Source: Acinetobacter corruptisaponis (lineage in GTDB: Bacteria; Pseudomonadota; Gammaproteobacteria; Pseudomonadales; Moraxellaceae). From it: a stretch of DNA of 64,000 nt. The position numbers and the translations under genes were made by a program. The notes under the pieces are model-generated. The model had not been told where the DNA came from. It saw only the letters and a list, made by a program, of their open reading frames with translations, and did not search any database. Positions within the stretch are counted from its first letter, which is position 1, and each line of letters begins with the position of its first letter. Location of the stretch: the NCBI RefSeq assembly GCF_030053775.1, contig NZ_CP125669.1, positions 3,405,962 to 3,469,961 of the forward strand. The letters are read 5' to 3'. This document shows, piece after piece, positions 42,923-50,267 of the stretch.

Positions 42923-44659
42923 ATGTATCAGGTTGGTTGGGATAAACAGGAAATTCAAATTACACCAAAAGGCTATGCCATGTTTGGCTATGGGCAATGG
43001 TCACATCGTGCCTATGAAAAACGTACGGCGTTATATGCACGTAGCTTTAGTATTGTTGATCAGCAACAACATCGACTCATTATCTGTTGTCTGGATTTGG
43101 GTTGTATTACCCATGCCATGCGCAGTCAATCGGTGAAGCGACTACAGCAAATATTGGGTTCACAGTTTGATGAAAATCAATTGGTATTGATGGCAACCCA
43201 TACCCATTCTGGGCCAGGGGGCTGTGCCCATGAGGCCTTGTACAATATGCCGACCCCAGGTTTTGTGCCTGAACATTTAGGTGCAGTTGTGGATGCCATT
43301 GTGCTGAGTATTCAAACGGCCATTGAACATGAACAGGACACTGAGATTTTCTTAACAACCCAGCATTTTGCCGAAGATACACCTGTGGCATGGAATCGCT
43401 CGATCAGGGCTTATAACCGTAATCCAGAAGTGCAGCCACATTCAGAACGTGATACCCATCTAGCGTTAAACCGTGAAATGCAACTGATCGGTTTTTATCG
43501 GGAACAAAAATTACAGACCTTTATTTCATTGTTTGGTGTACATGCCACCTGTCTTGGTAATAAATTAAAGGCTTATGATGGGGACAATAAAGGTTATGCC
43601 GCTGCATTTTCTGAACAGGCCTTAATTCAGCAAGGTATTCAAAATCCTGTCACCATTTTTGCCCAAGCCACCGCAGGGGATGTATCTCCACATTTTCATG
43701 GTAAAGATCAGCTTAAAATTCGCAATAAAATTAAGGGCGAGCAGGAATACCAATATGCACAGCAAAATGGACGCTATCAAAGTGAACTGGCTTTGGCTGC
43801 ATTCCAGCAACCTTTAAAGCCAATACAAGGAAAAATTGATGCGGTATTGTCTTATGTGGATTTAAGCAATATTGAGATTCCACCTGAATTTGCACAAGGA
43901 CAGATTGGTGCAAAAACCAGTCAACCCTGTCATGGCACCGCCTTTTTTGCTGGTACGCCTGTCGATGGTTTGGGTGCGCCAAAGCCGTTGGTGAAAGGCA
44001 TGCAGTTTTTGGCAGACCAATTCCGTAAACAAAAGAGCAAAAATCCCAAGGCAGCAGATTTTGTCAACTATCAACAACTCTATGCTTCACAGGGACCGAA
44101 ACAGATTCTATTGGAAGCAGGTGCCAAAAAGATTTTGGGTCAGCCGATTGGTTTTCCGCCCAGTATTCTTGATCCTCTCATTGCAGAGATGAACCGACAG
44201 GTCAAGGCAGGCGCAATTCAGCAGAGTCCATTAGTGCCAAACGTTTTGCCCTTACAGATGATTCGATTGGGGAATTTGGCAATGGTCTGCTGTCCAGGCG
44301 AGTTCACCACTATTGCAGGACAACGGGTTGTGGAGACGGTAAAACAGGTGGTTGCTGATCAGCCTGATATAGAACAAGTTTGGTTAGCCTCCTACTGCAA
44401 TGATTATATGGGCTATGTCACTACTTACGAGGAATATCAGGAACAGGCCTATGAGGGTGGACATACCTTATTTGGACAATCGACACTGGTGGCCTGTCAA
44501 AGCAAATTCAAGCTATTGGCGGAACAATTATTGCGGGATAAAAATCAGCGTAATTATGATCAAGGCACACGACCAAAACCGATTCCAGAACAGGAGCTCG
44601 CAAAAAGAATCAATCATGGCAATTTAAAAACTGCCACAAGCCAAGGAGAGGCAGTATGA
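42923..44659 (+). CDS. Neutral/alkaline ceramidase-like amidohydrolase (578 aa)
   Basis: Family motifs of neutral/alkaline ceramidase (N-terminal part): LVLMATHTHSGPGG with the Zn-binding His pair near residues 97-99, and SLFGVHATCLGNKLKAYDGDNKGYAA (ligand His and the DGDNKGY segment). AAAGGAAAA precedes ATG 42923. No signal peptide is visible, unlike secreted ceramidases of Pseudomonas, so it is probably cytoplasmic and the C-terminal Ig-like domain seems reduced or absent. It overlaps the lactone oxidase gene by four bases. It could cleave an N-acyl substrate other than ceramide. Confidence 0.82.
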   Translation: MYQVGWDKQEIQITPKGYAMFGYGQWSHRAYEKRTALYARSFSIVDQQQHRLIICCLDLGCITHAMRSQSVKRLQQILGSQFDENQLVLMATHTHSGPGGCAHEALYNMPTPGFVPEHLGAVVDAIVLSIQTAIEHEQDTEIFLTTQHFAEDTPVAWNRSIRAYNRNPEVQPHSERDTHLALNREMQLIGFYREQKLQTFISLFGVHATCLGNKLKAYDGDNKGYAAAFSEQALIQQGIQNPVTIFAQATAGDVSPHFHGKDQLKIRNKIKGEQEYQYAQQNGRYQSELALAAFQQPLKPIQGKIDAVLSYVDLSNIEIPPEFAQGQIGAKTSQPCHGTAFFAGTPVDGLGAPKPLVKGMQFLADQFRKQKSKNPKAADFVNYQQLYASQGPKQILLEAGAKKILGQPIGFPPSILDPLIAEMNRQVKAGAIQQSPLVPNVLPLQMIRLGNLAMVCCPGEFTTIAGQRVVETVKQVVADQPDIEQVWLASYCNDYMGYVTTYEEYQEQAYEGGHTLFGQSTLVACQSKFKLLAEQLLRDKNQRNYDQGTRPKPIPEQELAKRINHGNLKTATSQGEAV

Positions 44660-45936
44660 GTGATTTAACCCAAACGACATGGACGAACTGGTCAGGCTTT
44701 CAGAAATCCAATCCACAACAGATTCTACAGCCTGCCAATACTCAGGAATTGCAGAGTATCGTTCGGGATCATACAAAAATACGGGTGGTCGGGGCAGGAC
44801 ATTCATTTACACCGTTGGTGTGTACCGATGCAACTTTACTATCGCTGGATCGCATGATGGGCGTAACCCATCTGGATGTGGAACGCTGCCGATGCGATAT
44901 TTATGCAGGCACCCGTTTATATGATCTGGAACAATATTTACAGCCCATCAATCAGGCTTTGATCAATCAGGGCGATATTGACCAGCAAAGTCTGGCTGGT
45001 GCGGTATCAACGGGAACACATGGCACAGGAGTCGATTTGCACTGTATTTCGGCTTATGTGGAAGCCTTTGAGTTGCTTACCGCATCAGGCGAGATTCTGA
45101 AATGTAGTCGAACCGAAAACCCTGAAATCTTTGCCGCAGGGCGTGTTTCACTGGGGAGTTTGGGAATATTGACCAAGATCACCATGCAAAACCGTTCACG
45201 TTATAAACTCAGGGAACATATTGAGCTGTGTCCTGTTGAGGACATGATGCAACACATCCAGCAATGGAAACATCAGCATAGGCATATTGAGTGTTTTGTA
45301 TTTTCCTATGAAAAACAGTTGATGCTGAAAACGCTGGATGAAACCAATGAGGAGATTTTGCCACGCAAGGAAAATTTCCCCTCGGATGATACCTTGTTGA
45401 CCTTGTGTTCTGAACTGACCAAAAGCTTTCCATCACTGAATCCGTATTTACAGAAATTGTTAGGTATTTTTGTCAAACCAACCACCTATATTGACTGGTC
45501 GAGCAAGATATTTCCAACGCCACGCAATACCAAGTTTAATGAAATGGAATACCAGATTCCCGTTGATCAGGGCATTGAATGTCTGGATGAGGTGTTGCAT
45601 GCCTTGAGAAAGCATAAGGTTGCCACCTTTTTTCCACTGGAATTTCGCTTTGTCAAAGGTGATGATATTTGGCTCAGTCCTTTTTATCAGCAGGATTCAA
45701 TTTCCATTTCAGTGCATCAATATCATAAACAAGACCCACGTTTAATCTTTGATGTGGTTGAGCCAATTTTACAGAAATATCAGGGACGGCCGCATTGGGG
45801 TAAAATGCATGGCATGACCACCACGCAGCTTCGGGCATTATACCCAAAGTGGGATGATTTTATGGCCTTGCGTCAGGAGCTTGACCCACAGGCCAAGTTT
45901 TTAAATCCATATCTGGAAAAGTTATTTTTAGGTTGA
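44656..45936 (+). CDS. FAD-linked sugar-1,4-lactone oxidase, D-arabinono-lactone oxidase family (426 aa)
   Basis: FAD_binding_4 (PCMH) domain at the N-terminus (IRVVGAGHSFTPLVCTDATLLSL; QSLAGAVSTGTHGTG) and an ALO C-terminal domain (RLIFDVVEPILQKYQGRPHWGKMHG) whose HWGK motif is the family signature. Translationally coupled to the ceramidase-like gene (ATGA), with AAGGAGAG as ribosome binding site. It probably oxidises a polyol, sugar lactone or related alcohol from the same substrate pathway. This combination with a ceramidase homolog is unusual. Confidence 0.85.
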   Translation: MSDLTQTTWTNWSGFQKSNPQQILQPANTQELQSIVRDHTKIRVVGAGHSFTPLVCTDATLLSLDRMMGVTHLDVERCRCDIYAGTRLYDLEQYLQPINQALINQGDIDQQSLAGAVSTGTHGTGVDLHCISAYVEAFELLTASGEILKCSRTENPEIFAAGRVSLGSLGILTKITMQNRSRYKLREHIELCPVEDMMQHIQQWKHQHRHIECFVFSYEKQLMLKTLDETNEEILPRKENFPSDDTLLTLCSELTKSFPSLNPYLQKLLGIFVKPTTYIDWSSKIFPTPRNTKFNEMEYQIPVDQGIECLDEVLHALRKHKVATFFPLEFRFVKGDDIWLSPFYQQDSISISVHQYHKQDPRLIFDVVEPILQKYQGRPHWGKMHGMTTTQLRALYPKWDDFMALRQELDPQAKFLNPYLEKLFLG

Positions 45937-45977
45937 TTTTAACTAAAGTTTGACTTCAATGTTTTTTAACTTATTGA

Positions 45978-46206
45978 AAAATAATTACCTTAACGGAGTC
46001 TTGCCGAGTTTTCATCTATTTTCAGGATAAGCCTGCGGCTCGCCTTACTTTGGTTTCGCCCAAAGTAAGCAAAGGCATTGTCATCCACAAAACTCGTTGA
46101 ATACCCTCAGCTAAGTTAATAAATCGCAGAAACAACATCTTATCAATGAAGTCCTGTCTCAAACAGTTGTGGATGACTTTTCCGAGTATCATATTTTTCC
46201 GAACTC
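45978..46206 (-). repeat. Interspersed repeat, copy B (~230 bp, inverted)
   Basis: The reverse complement matches copy A at 31620-31880 over both ends, with a different and shorter middle. TCATCCACAA and TTGTGGATGA in this copy form an internal inverted repeat. It occupies nearly the whole 309-bp gap between the lactone oxidase and the racemase-fold gene. No coding frame seen. Confidence 0.75.
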
Positions 46207-46245
46207 AGGTTATAAATTTCTCTTAATGAGATAGAGGATAAAAAA

Positions 46246-47409
46246 ATGCTGGATTATTATTTTAAACAACTTAATCTCGATTTAAAAAAGCAGGGGATTG
46301 CGACACCGCAACTCATCGTGGATGAAGCTGCCTTAAAACAAAATATCCAGCATGTTCAGGTGCGACTAGCGCATGCCCAACACTTAAAACCACGTCTGGT
46401 GGTAAAATCTCTGGCATGTTTAGACTTATTAAAAATGCTGTCTGAACAGATCAATACCCAGCGATTTATGCTGTTCCATCAACCGCATATCATTACAATA
46501 TTAGAAAACTTTGCCGAAGCGGATATTTTGCTGGGCAAGCCGATGCCAGCCCAGGCGGTATATTATTTCTATGAACAACATTCAGGCTGGTCAGAGGCTA
46601 GGATTCAATGGCTGGTGGATACCACACAACGCCTACAGCAATATCTGCAAATTGCTCAGGATTATTCAATCTGTTTGCATGTGAATATTGAAATAGATGT
46701 GGGATTACATCGTGGTGGGGTACAGTCTGGTCAGCAACTCACTGAAATATTAACGCTGATTCAGCAATATCCACAGTATTTAAAATTTTCAGGTCTAATG
46801 GGTTACGACGCTCATGTCACCAAAATACCAGCCCTGATTAAAAAACCAGAACTTGCCTATCAGCAATCTCAATACATCTATTCTGAATATCAAAAGCTGA
46901 TTCAAAAACAGTTTCCTACATTGTGGAATGATAATCTTTGTTTCAATGGTGGGGGCAGTCCCACTTTTAGTTTTCATACCACAGAAAGTGTTTGCAACGA
47001 CCTGTCTTTTGGTTCGATGCTATTAAAACCGAGTGATTTTGACAGTAATTTTTTAAGGGCATTGCAGCCTGCTTTGTGGATTGCCGCACCTGTATTAAAA
47101 GTTCTGCCTTATACCCAGCTTCCCGCCATGTCTGTGCTGGATAAATTGCCACACAAATCTAAGGCCCTGTTTATTTATGGTGGATATTGGCTGGCCAATT
47201 ATGTCTATCCGAAACAATGCCATCCGCATATCTTATATGGGCGGAGTAGCAATCAGGAAATGGTAAATGTACCCAAGGATTGTGAAATTCAGGTCGATGA
47301 TTTTGTGTTTTTAAGACCAACGCAAAGTGAGGCGATTATTCCGCAATTCTCAGTATTAAAGCTCTATAAGCAACATGCTTTTGCAGCATGGGAAACGTTT
47401 CGAGAATAA
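46246..47409 (+). CDS. PLP-dependent alanine-racemase-fold enzyme, DSD1/D-threonine-aldolase-like (387 aa)
   Basis: N-terminal alanine-racemase TIM barrel: TPQLIVDEAALKQNI, KPRLVVKSLACLDLL with the likely PLP Lys, HVNIEIDVGLHRGGV, GLMGYDAH and CFNGGGSPTFSFH. The C-terminal domain ends FVFLRPTQSEAIIPQF. The H-x-C zinc site of D-threonine/D-serine dehydratase enzymes is not visible there, so metal dependence and reaction are uncertain. AGAGG lies upstream of ATG 46246. The same strand as the ceramidase/oxidase pair, but separated from it by the repeat; sometimes grouped in a comparable cluster. Confidence 0.8.
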   Translation: MLDYYFKQLNLDLKKQGIATPQLIVDEAALKQNIQHVQVRLAHAQHLKPRLVVKSLACLDLLKMLSEQINTQRFMLFHQPHIITILENFAEADILLGKPMPAQAVYYFYEQHSGWSEARIQWLVDTTQRLQQYLQIAQDYSICLHVNIEIDVGLHRGGVQSGQQLTEILTLIQQYPQYLKFSGLMGYDAHVTKIPALIKKPELAYQQSQYIYSEYQKLIQKQFPTLWNDNLCFNGGGSPTFSFHTTESVCNDLSFGSMLLKPSDFDSNFLRALQPALWIAAPVLKVLPYTQLPAMSVLDKLPHKSKALFIYGGYWLANYVYPKQCHPHILYGRSSNQEMVNVPKDCEIQVDDFVFLRPTQSEAIIPQFSVLKLYKQHAFAAWETFRE

Positions 47410-47420
47410 AAATACCTGAA

Positions 47421-47452
47421 GAAAAACCTCGTTGTAGAACACAAGGTTTTTC
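47421..47452. terminator. Bidirectional terminator between the racemase-fold and UspA genes
   Basis: GAAAAACCT (47421-47429) and AGGTTTTTC (47444-47452) make a 9-bp stem with an internal TTGT/ACAA extension. A/T-rich arms supply T-runs in both directions, fitting the convergent genes. Confidence 0.7.
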
Positions 47453-47468
47453 CATTGAGAACACGATG

Positions 47469-47909
47469 TTATTGCTTAACGATCAGCACAGGAATATGTG
47501 ATTCAGTTAAAACGGCACGGGCAACGCTACCCAATAGCAGACGTTTTACCCCTGTACGTCCATGCGAACCCATAATGATGAGATCGGCTCCCACCTCATC
47601 GGCCACAAAGATAATGCCCTCACTCGCTGGGCCATGATGAATTTTTGTTGTGACACTGATGCCATCACGGACAAAAGATTGGGCAATGTCCTGAAGCTGG
47701 GTTTTGGCATGGGTTTCAGCCTGCATAAAATGATCGGTAATTGCTGGCGCAACCTGATAAAAGTCCACGCCAACAAAAGGGTCAACTGCAACCACACTCA
47801 GAATGGTCACTTTTGCCCCTGACAATTTGGCCAGGGAAAGTGCATGTTCAACCGCTGCATAGGAAATAGGAGAATCATCAACAGCGACTAAAATATTTTG
47901 GTAAGACAT
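47469..47909 (-). CDS. Universal stress protein, UspA family (146 aa)
   Basis: Single Usp domain: start strand ILVAVDDSPISYAAVEHAL and ATP-binding motif GSHGRTGVKRLLLGSVARAVL (G-x2-G-x9-G-S). Cytoplasmic, likely induced on stress or growth arrest. Monocistronic between a terminator and the MITE-like element. Confidence 0.93.
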   Translation of the reverse strand: MSYQNILVAVDDSPISYAAVEHALSLAKLSGAKVTILSVVAVDPFVGVDFYQVAPAITDHFMQAETHAKTQLQDIAQSFVRDGISVTTKIHHGPASEGIIFVADEVGADLIIMGSHGRTGVKRLLLGSVARAVLTESHIPVLIVKQ

Positions 47910-47952
47910 ATTTACTCCTTATTGTTTATCGTTGTAAAAAAGATAAAAGTAC

Positions 47953-48221
47953 TAGGGTCTGTTGACATTTCAGCCATGTCTTGCGTTATAGGCTAAAACG
48001 ACATAAACAAGGCATGAAACGTAGACAATGGCAACCCCTTGTCAAGTTTCATAACACAGTTTAGGAAAGTTTTAGCCATAACCCTGCGGGACAGGGACAT
48101 TTTTTGCCGCTACTGCGTTATGTCTTATTCATTTAGAATAGCTAAATTTCATAAGCCATGCCTTGTACCGTCTAAAAAATGTCCTCTGTCGCAAGCATCT
48201 GTGAAATGTCAACAGACCCTA
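47953..48221. mobile_element. MITE-like element with 20-bp terminal inverted repeats
   Basis: TAGGGTCTGTTGACATTTCA (47953-47972) is perfectly inverted at 48202-48221. The first and last TA may be a target-site duplication, giving 267 bp of element. Such ends (GGGTCTGTTGACA) are like those of IS5-family IS427-group elements, but no transposase frame is inside. The adjoining 47910-47952 and 48222-48412 hold no recognised gene. Confidence 0.75.
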
Positions 48222-48412
48222 TAGGTTGATACCATATTGAACGCGGTCTAGCAAATAAGAGCATGATCGAAAATAACTGATAACACAGAAAATAACGTGG
48301 AAAAACTGGAAAATTCCCAGCAAAATATAACGCTAGGAAAATCACAGTATTTTTGTAATTCGGCTAAATATTAACTTTAGTATGATTTTGAAATTTAACT
48401 CTATCTAAAATC

Positions 48413-48715
48413 ATGGGAATGTTTGTGCTACTGAGTCTGGAAGCGTTTAAACAACAAAAATTTGATCAGGTCGCCGCCAGAATTATGGACGACCCCGATA
48501 CCTATCTGGCTTTTGACTCAGTTTCAGATTTCTATAAGGCCACATGGCTGGATGAGTTTCCACAGGGCACCACATGGTCAGCGACAGGACTGGATGATGG
48601 TGCTGAACACTTCTATGCCGTAATTGAATACGGTAGCCATTACCTATACATCAGCCGTACTGAGCACGTAACGGTAAAACTATGTATGCGACATCATTAC
48701 AATAAAAATAACTAA
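48413..48715 (+). CDS. Hypothetical protein (100 aa)
   Basis: A small soluble, acidic protein (MGMFVLLSLEAFKQQKFDQV, ending HVTVKLCMRHHYNKNN) with no recognised family. The internal region (WLDEFPQGTTWSATGLDDGAEHFYAVIEYG) looks like a folded alpha/beta domain. The ATG lacks a clear ribosome binding site; ATG at the third codon is an alternative. No operon partner. Confidence 0.5.
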   Translation: MGMFVLLSLEAFKQQKFDQVAARIMDDPDTYLAFDSVSDFYKATWLDEFPQGTTWSATGLDDGAEHFYAVIEYGSHYLYISRTEHVTVKLCMRHHYNKNN

Positions 48716-48767
48716 TCCGTGCAGTCACCCATTTTTTCAAGATGATGCTTTGTTCTACAAAAGAGAG

Positions 48768-48776
48768 TGCTATAAT
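48768..48776 (+). promoter_or_regulatory. Extended -10 promoter of the DUF2505-like gene
   Basis: TGCTATAAT carries the TG extension and a perfect -10 hexamer (48771-48776). A TTTGTT at 48749-48754 is a possible -35 with 16-bp spacing. The start codon is 48 bp downstream. Confidence 0.6.
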
Positions 48777-48823
48777 TTTGCGCAATCCCGAAATCCTAAA
48801 TACAATGAAACGGAAGTTTAAAG

Positions 48824-49315
48824 ATGGCACATCAATTTACGGTTAATGAAACAATTCACGGTGTTTCAATTGAAGATTTTTCAAGACTGGTTGCCGACAC
48901 CTCATTGCATGAAGCAGTGTGTAAGCGTATCCCAGGCGAGAATCTGGAAATTATTGAATCCAACATCAATGGCGACATTTATACCCTACGCCGTGAATAT
49001 AACCTTGATGTGAATATTCCAGAAGTTGCGAAAAAACTATTAAAAAATGCGTTCCGTTTAAAACGTGCTGACATTACCCATTTGAAAAACCTGACTTCAA
49101 CGGTTGAGCTGGGTGCAAACTTGCCGCTGGAGGCGAAAGCTGAGCGTAAGGTAACAGGTAACGGTGACAAAGTAGACATTACCCTGACTTGGACTGTAAA
49201 GGTAAAAGTACCTTTGATTGGTGGGATGCTTGAAAAGCATGCAGAGGGCGAAATTCGCAAGTTTAGCCAACTTGAGATTGAAATTGTTGAAGATGAATTA
49301 AAGAAAAACCTTTAA
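48824..49315 (+). CDS. DUF2505-like SRPBCC-fold protein (163 aa)
   Basis: A START/SRPBCC-like fold: QFTVNETIHGVSIEDFSRLVADTSLHEAV at the start, a middle of alternating strands and VPLIGGMLEKHAEGEIRKF with the C-terminal helix. The closest family that I recognise is DUF2505. Members bind hydrophobic ligands, but no function is known. Single-gene unit with its own promoter and terminator. Confidence 0.65.
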   Translation: MAHQFTVNETIHGVSIEDFSRLVADTSLHEAVCKRIPGENLEIIESNINGDIYTLRREYNLDVNIPEVAKKLLKNAFRLKRADITHLKNLTSTVELGANLPLEAKAERKVTGNGDKVDITLTWTVKVKVPLIGGMLEKHAEGEIRKFSQLEIEIVEDELKKNL

Positions 49316-49332
49316 TTTAGATGCGATAGAAG

Positions 49333-49358
49333 AACTCTCCGTCAGGGGAGTTTTTTGT
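49333..49358 (+). terminator. Rho-independent terminator after the DUF2505-like gene
   Basis: AACTCTCC (49333-49340) and GGGGAGTT (49345-49352) form an 8-bp stem around GTCA, followed by T-runs (49351-49356). Works on the plus strand only. Confidence 0.85.
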
Positions 49359-49360
49359 TT

Positions 49361-49564
49361 TTAGAAGCGCAGAAAATAGGGTAGAAGCGAAAGGATGACA
49401 CCAATCACACTCAGTAAAGTGGTACTTTCTATAAAGTAAGGATAAATCATCAGAATTAGGCCGCAGGCTAGGGGGATGGTCATTTTCTGCTTTTTACCGT
49501 ACATAAAATAGCCTAAGCCAATCGAGCTAAAGATCACACCAAGAAAAAGCTGGGTCGCGTTCAT
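49361..49564 (-). CDS. Small two- to three-helix membrane protein (67 aa)
   Basis: Three hydrophobic segments (LFLGVIFSSIGLGYFMY, IPLACGLILMIYPYF, LSVIGVILSLLPYFL) separated by a KKQK loop. ATG 49564 (MNATQLF) is preferred to the longer frame from 49597, since it begins at the first membrane helix. Similar small proteins are annotated as amino-acid transport related without evidence. Function unknown. Confidence 0.6.
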   Translation of the reverse strand: MNATQLFLGVIFSSIGLGYFMYGKKQKMTIPLACGLILMIYPYFIESTTLLSVIGVILSLLPYFLRF

Positions 49565-49697
49565 TGTGATTTGCCATACGTTATTTTTATCGTGCATATA
49601 CTATGACAAGATTCTTAAATGAAAATTATGGCAACCTGATTCAATATCCCATACGATGTTATTTACGATTTGGTCAAAACAATTATAAGGTTATGTG

Positions 49698-50180
49698 ATG
49701 AACGTGATTTTACCTGTGGCACAGCGTGGTGAAGAAATTTTAAAGTTGAAAGCGGCATTGGTGGCAGATGTGGAATTTAATAGTGAATGGTTGATGGGGC
49801 TTGCATCTGCCATGCATTCGACCATGCTTGAGCGTAATGGTGTTGGCATTGCAGCACCACAAGTCTATATTTCCAAGCGTGTGATTATTGTGGCGTCCCG
49901 ACCTAATCCACGTTATCCAGATGCACCAGAAATGGATGCTGTTGTGATGGTCAATCCTGAGATTTTAGAGTTTTCTCAAGCAACTTGTTTGGGTGAAGAG
50001 GGGTGTTTGAGTGTGCCGAATGAACGTGGACAGGTGGAGCGGGTACAAGCAGTAAAAGTGCGTTATTACACTTTAGAGGGTGAAGTGGTTGAAACCAGCT
50101 ACGAGGGTTTTCCTGCACGGATTGTGCAGCATGAAGTTGATCATTTGGATGGGGTGTTGTTTGTAGAAAGAATGAATTGA
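49698..50180 (+). CDS. def: Peptide deformylase (160 aa)
   Basis: Removes the formyl group from new N-termini. All three family motifs are present: GVGIAAPQ (near 50), EGCLSVP with the metal-binding Cys (near 102) and QHEVDHLDG with the two His ligands (near 143). ATG 49698 behind AAGG is used rather than the overlapping GTG 49695. It is standing alone, not linked to fmt, which suggests a second deformylase gene. Confidence 0.95.
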   Translation: MNVILPVAQRGEEILKLKAALVADVEFNSEWLMGLASAMHSTMLERNGVGIAAPQVYISKRVIIVASRPNPRYPDAPEMDAVVMVNPEILEFSQATCLGEEGCLSVPNERGQVERVQAVKVRYYTLEGEVVETSYEGFPARIVQHEVDHLDGVLFVERMN

Positions 50181-50232
50181 TTACTGATCATACGTTTATC
50201 AATACATTTAACAATGCGATTTTATATTTGGC

Positions 50233-50238
50233 TATAAT
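50233..50238 (+). promoter_or_regulatory. -10 element of the methyltransferase/endonuclease gene
   Basis: A perfect TATAAT lies 30 bp before ATG 50268. The only -35-like sequence (TTTAAC near 50208) has 20-bp spacing, so the promoter is probably weak or regulated. No C-box-like repeat is obvious. Confidence 0.4.
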
Positions 50239-50267
50239 AGGATAATGATTTTTTTAGCTTGTAGTGA

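Noticed and set aside
48039..48224. A 61-codon frame inside the MITE-like element
   Set aside because: It runs through the terminal inverted repeat, has no transposase motif, and looks like chance coding.
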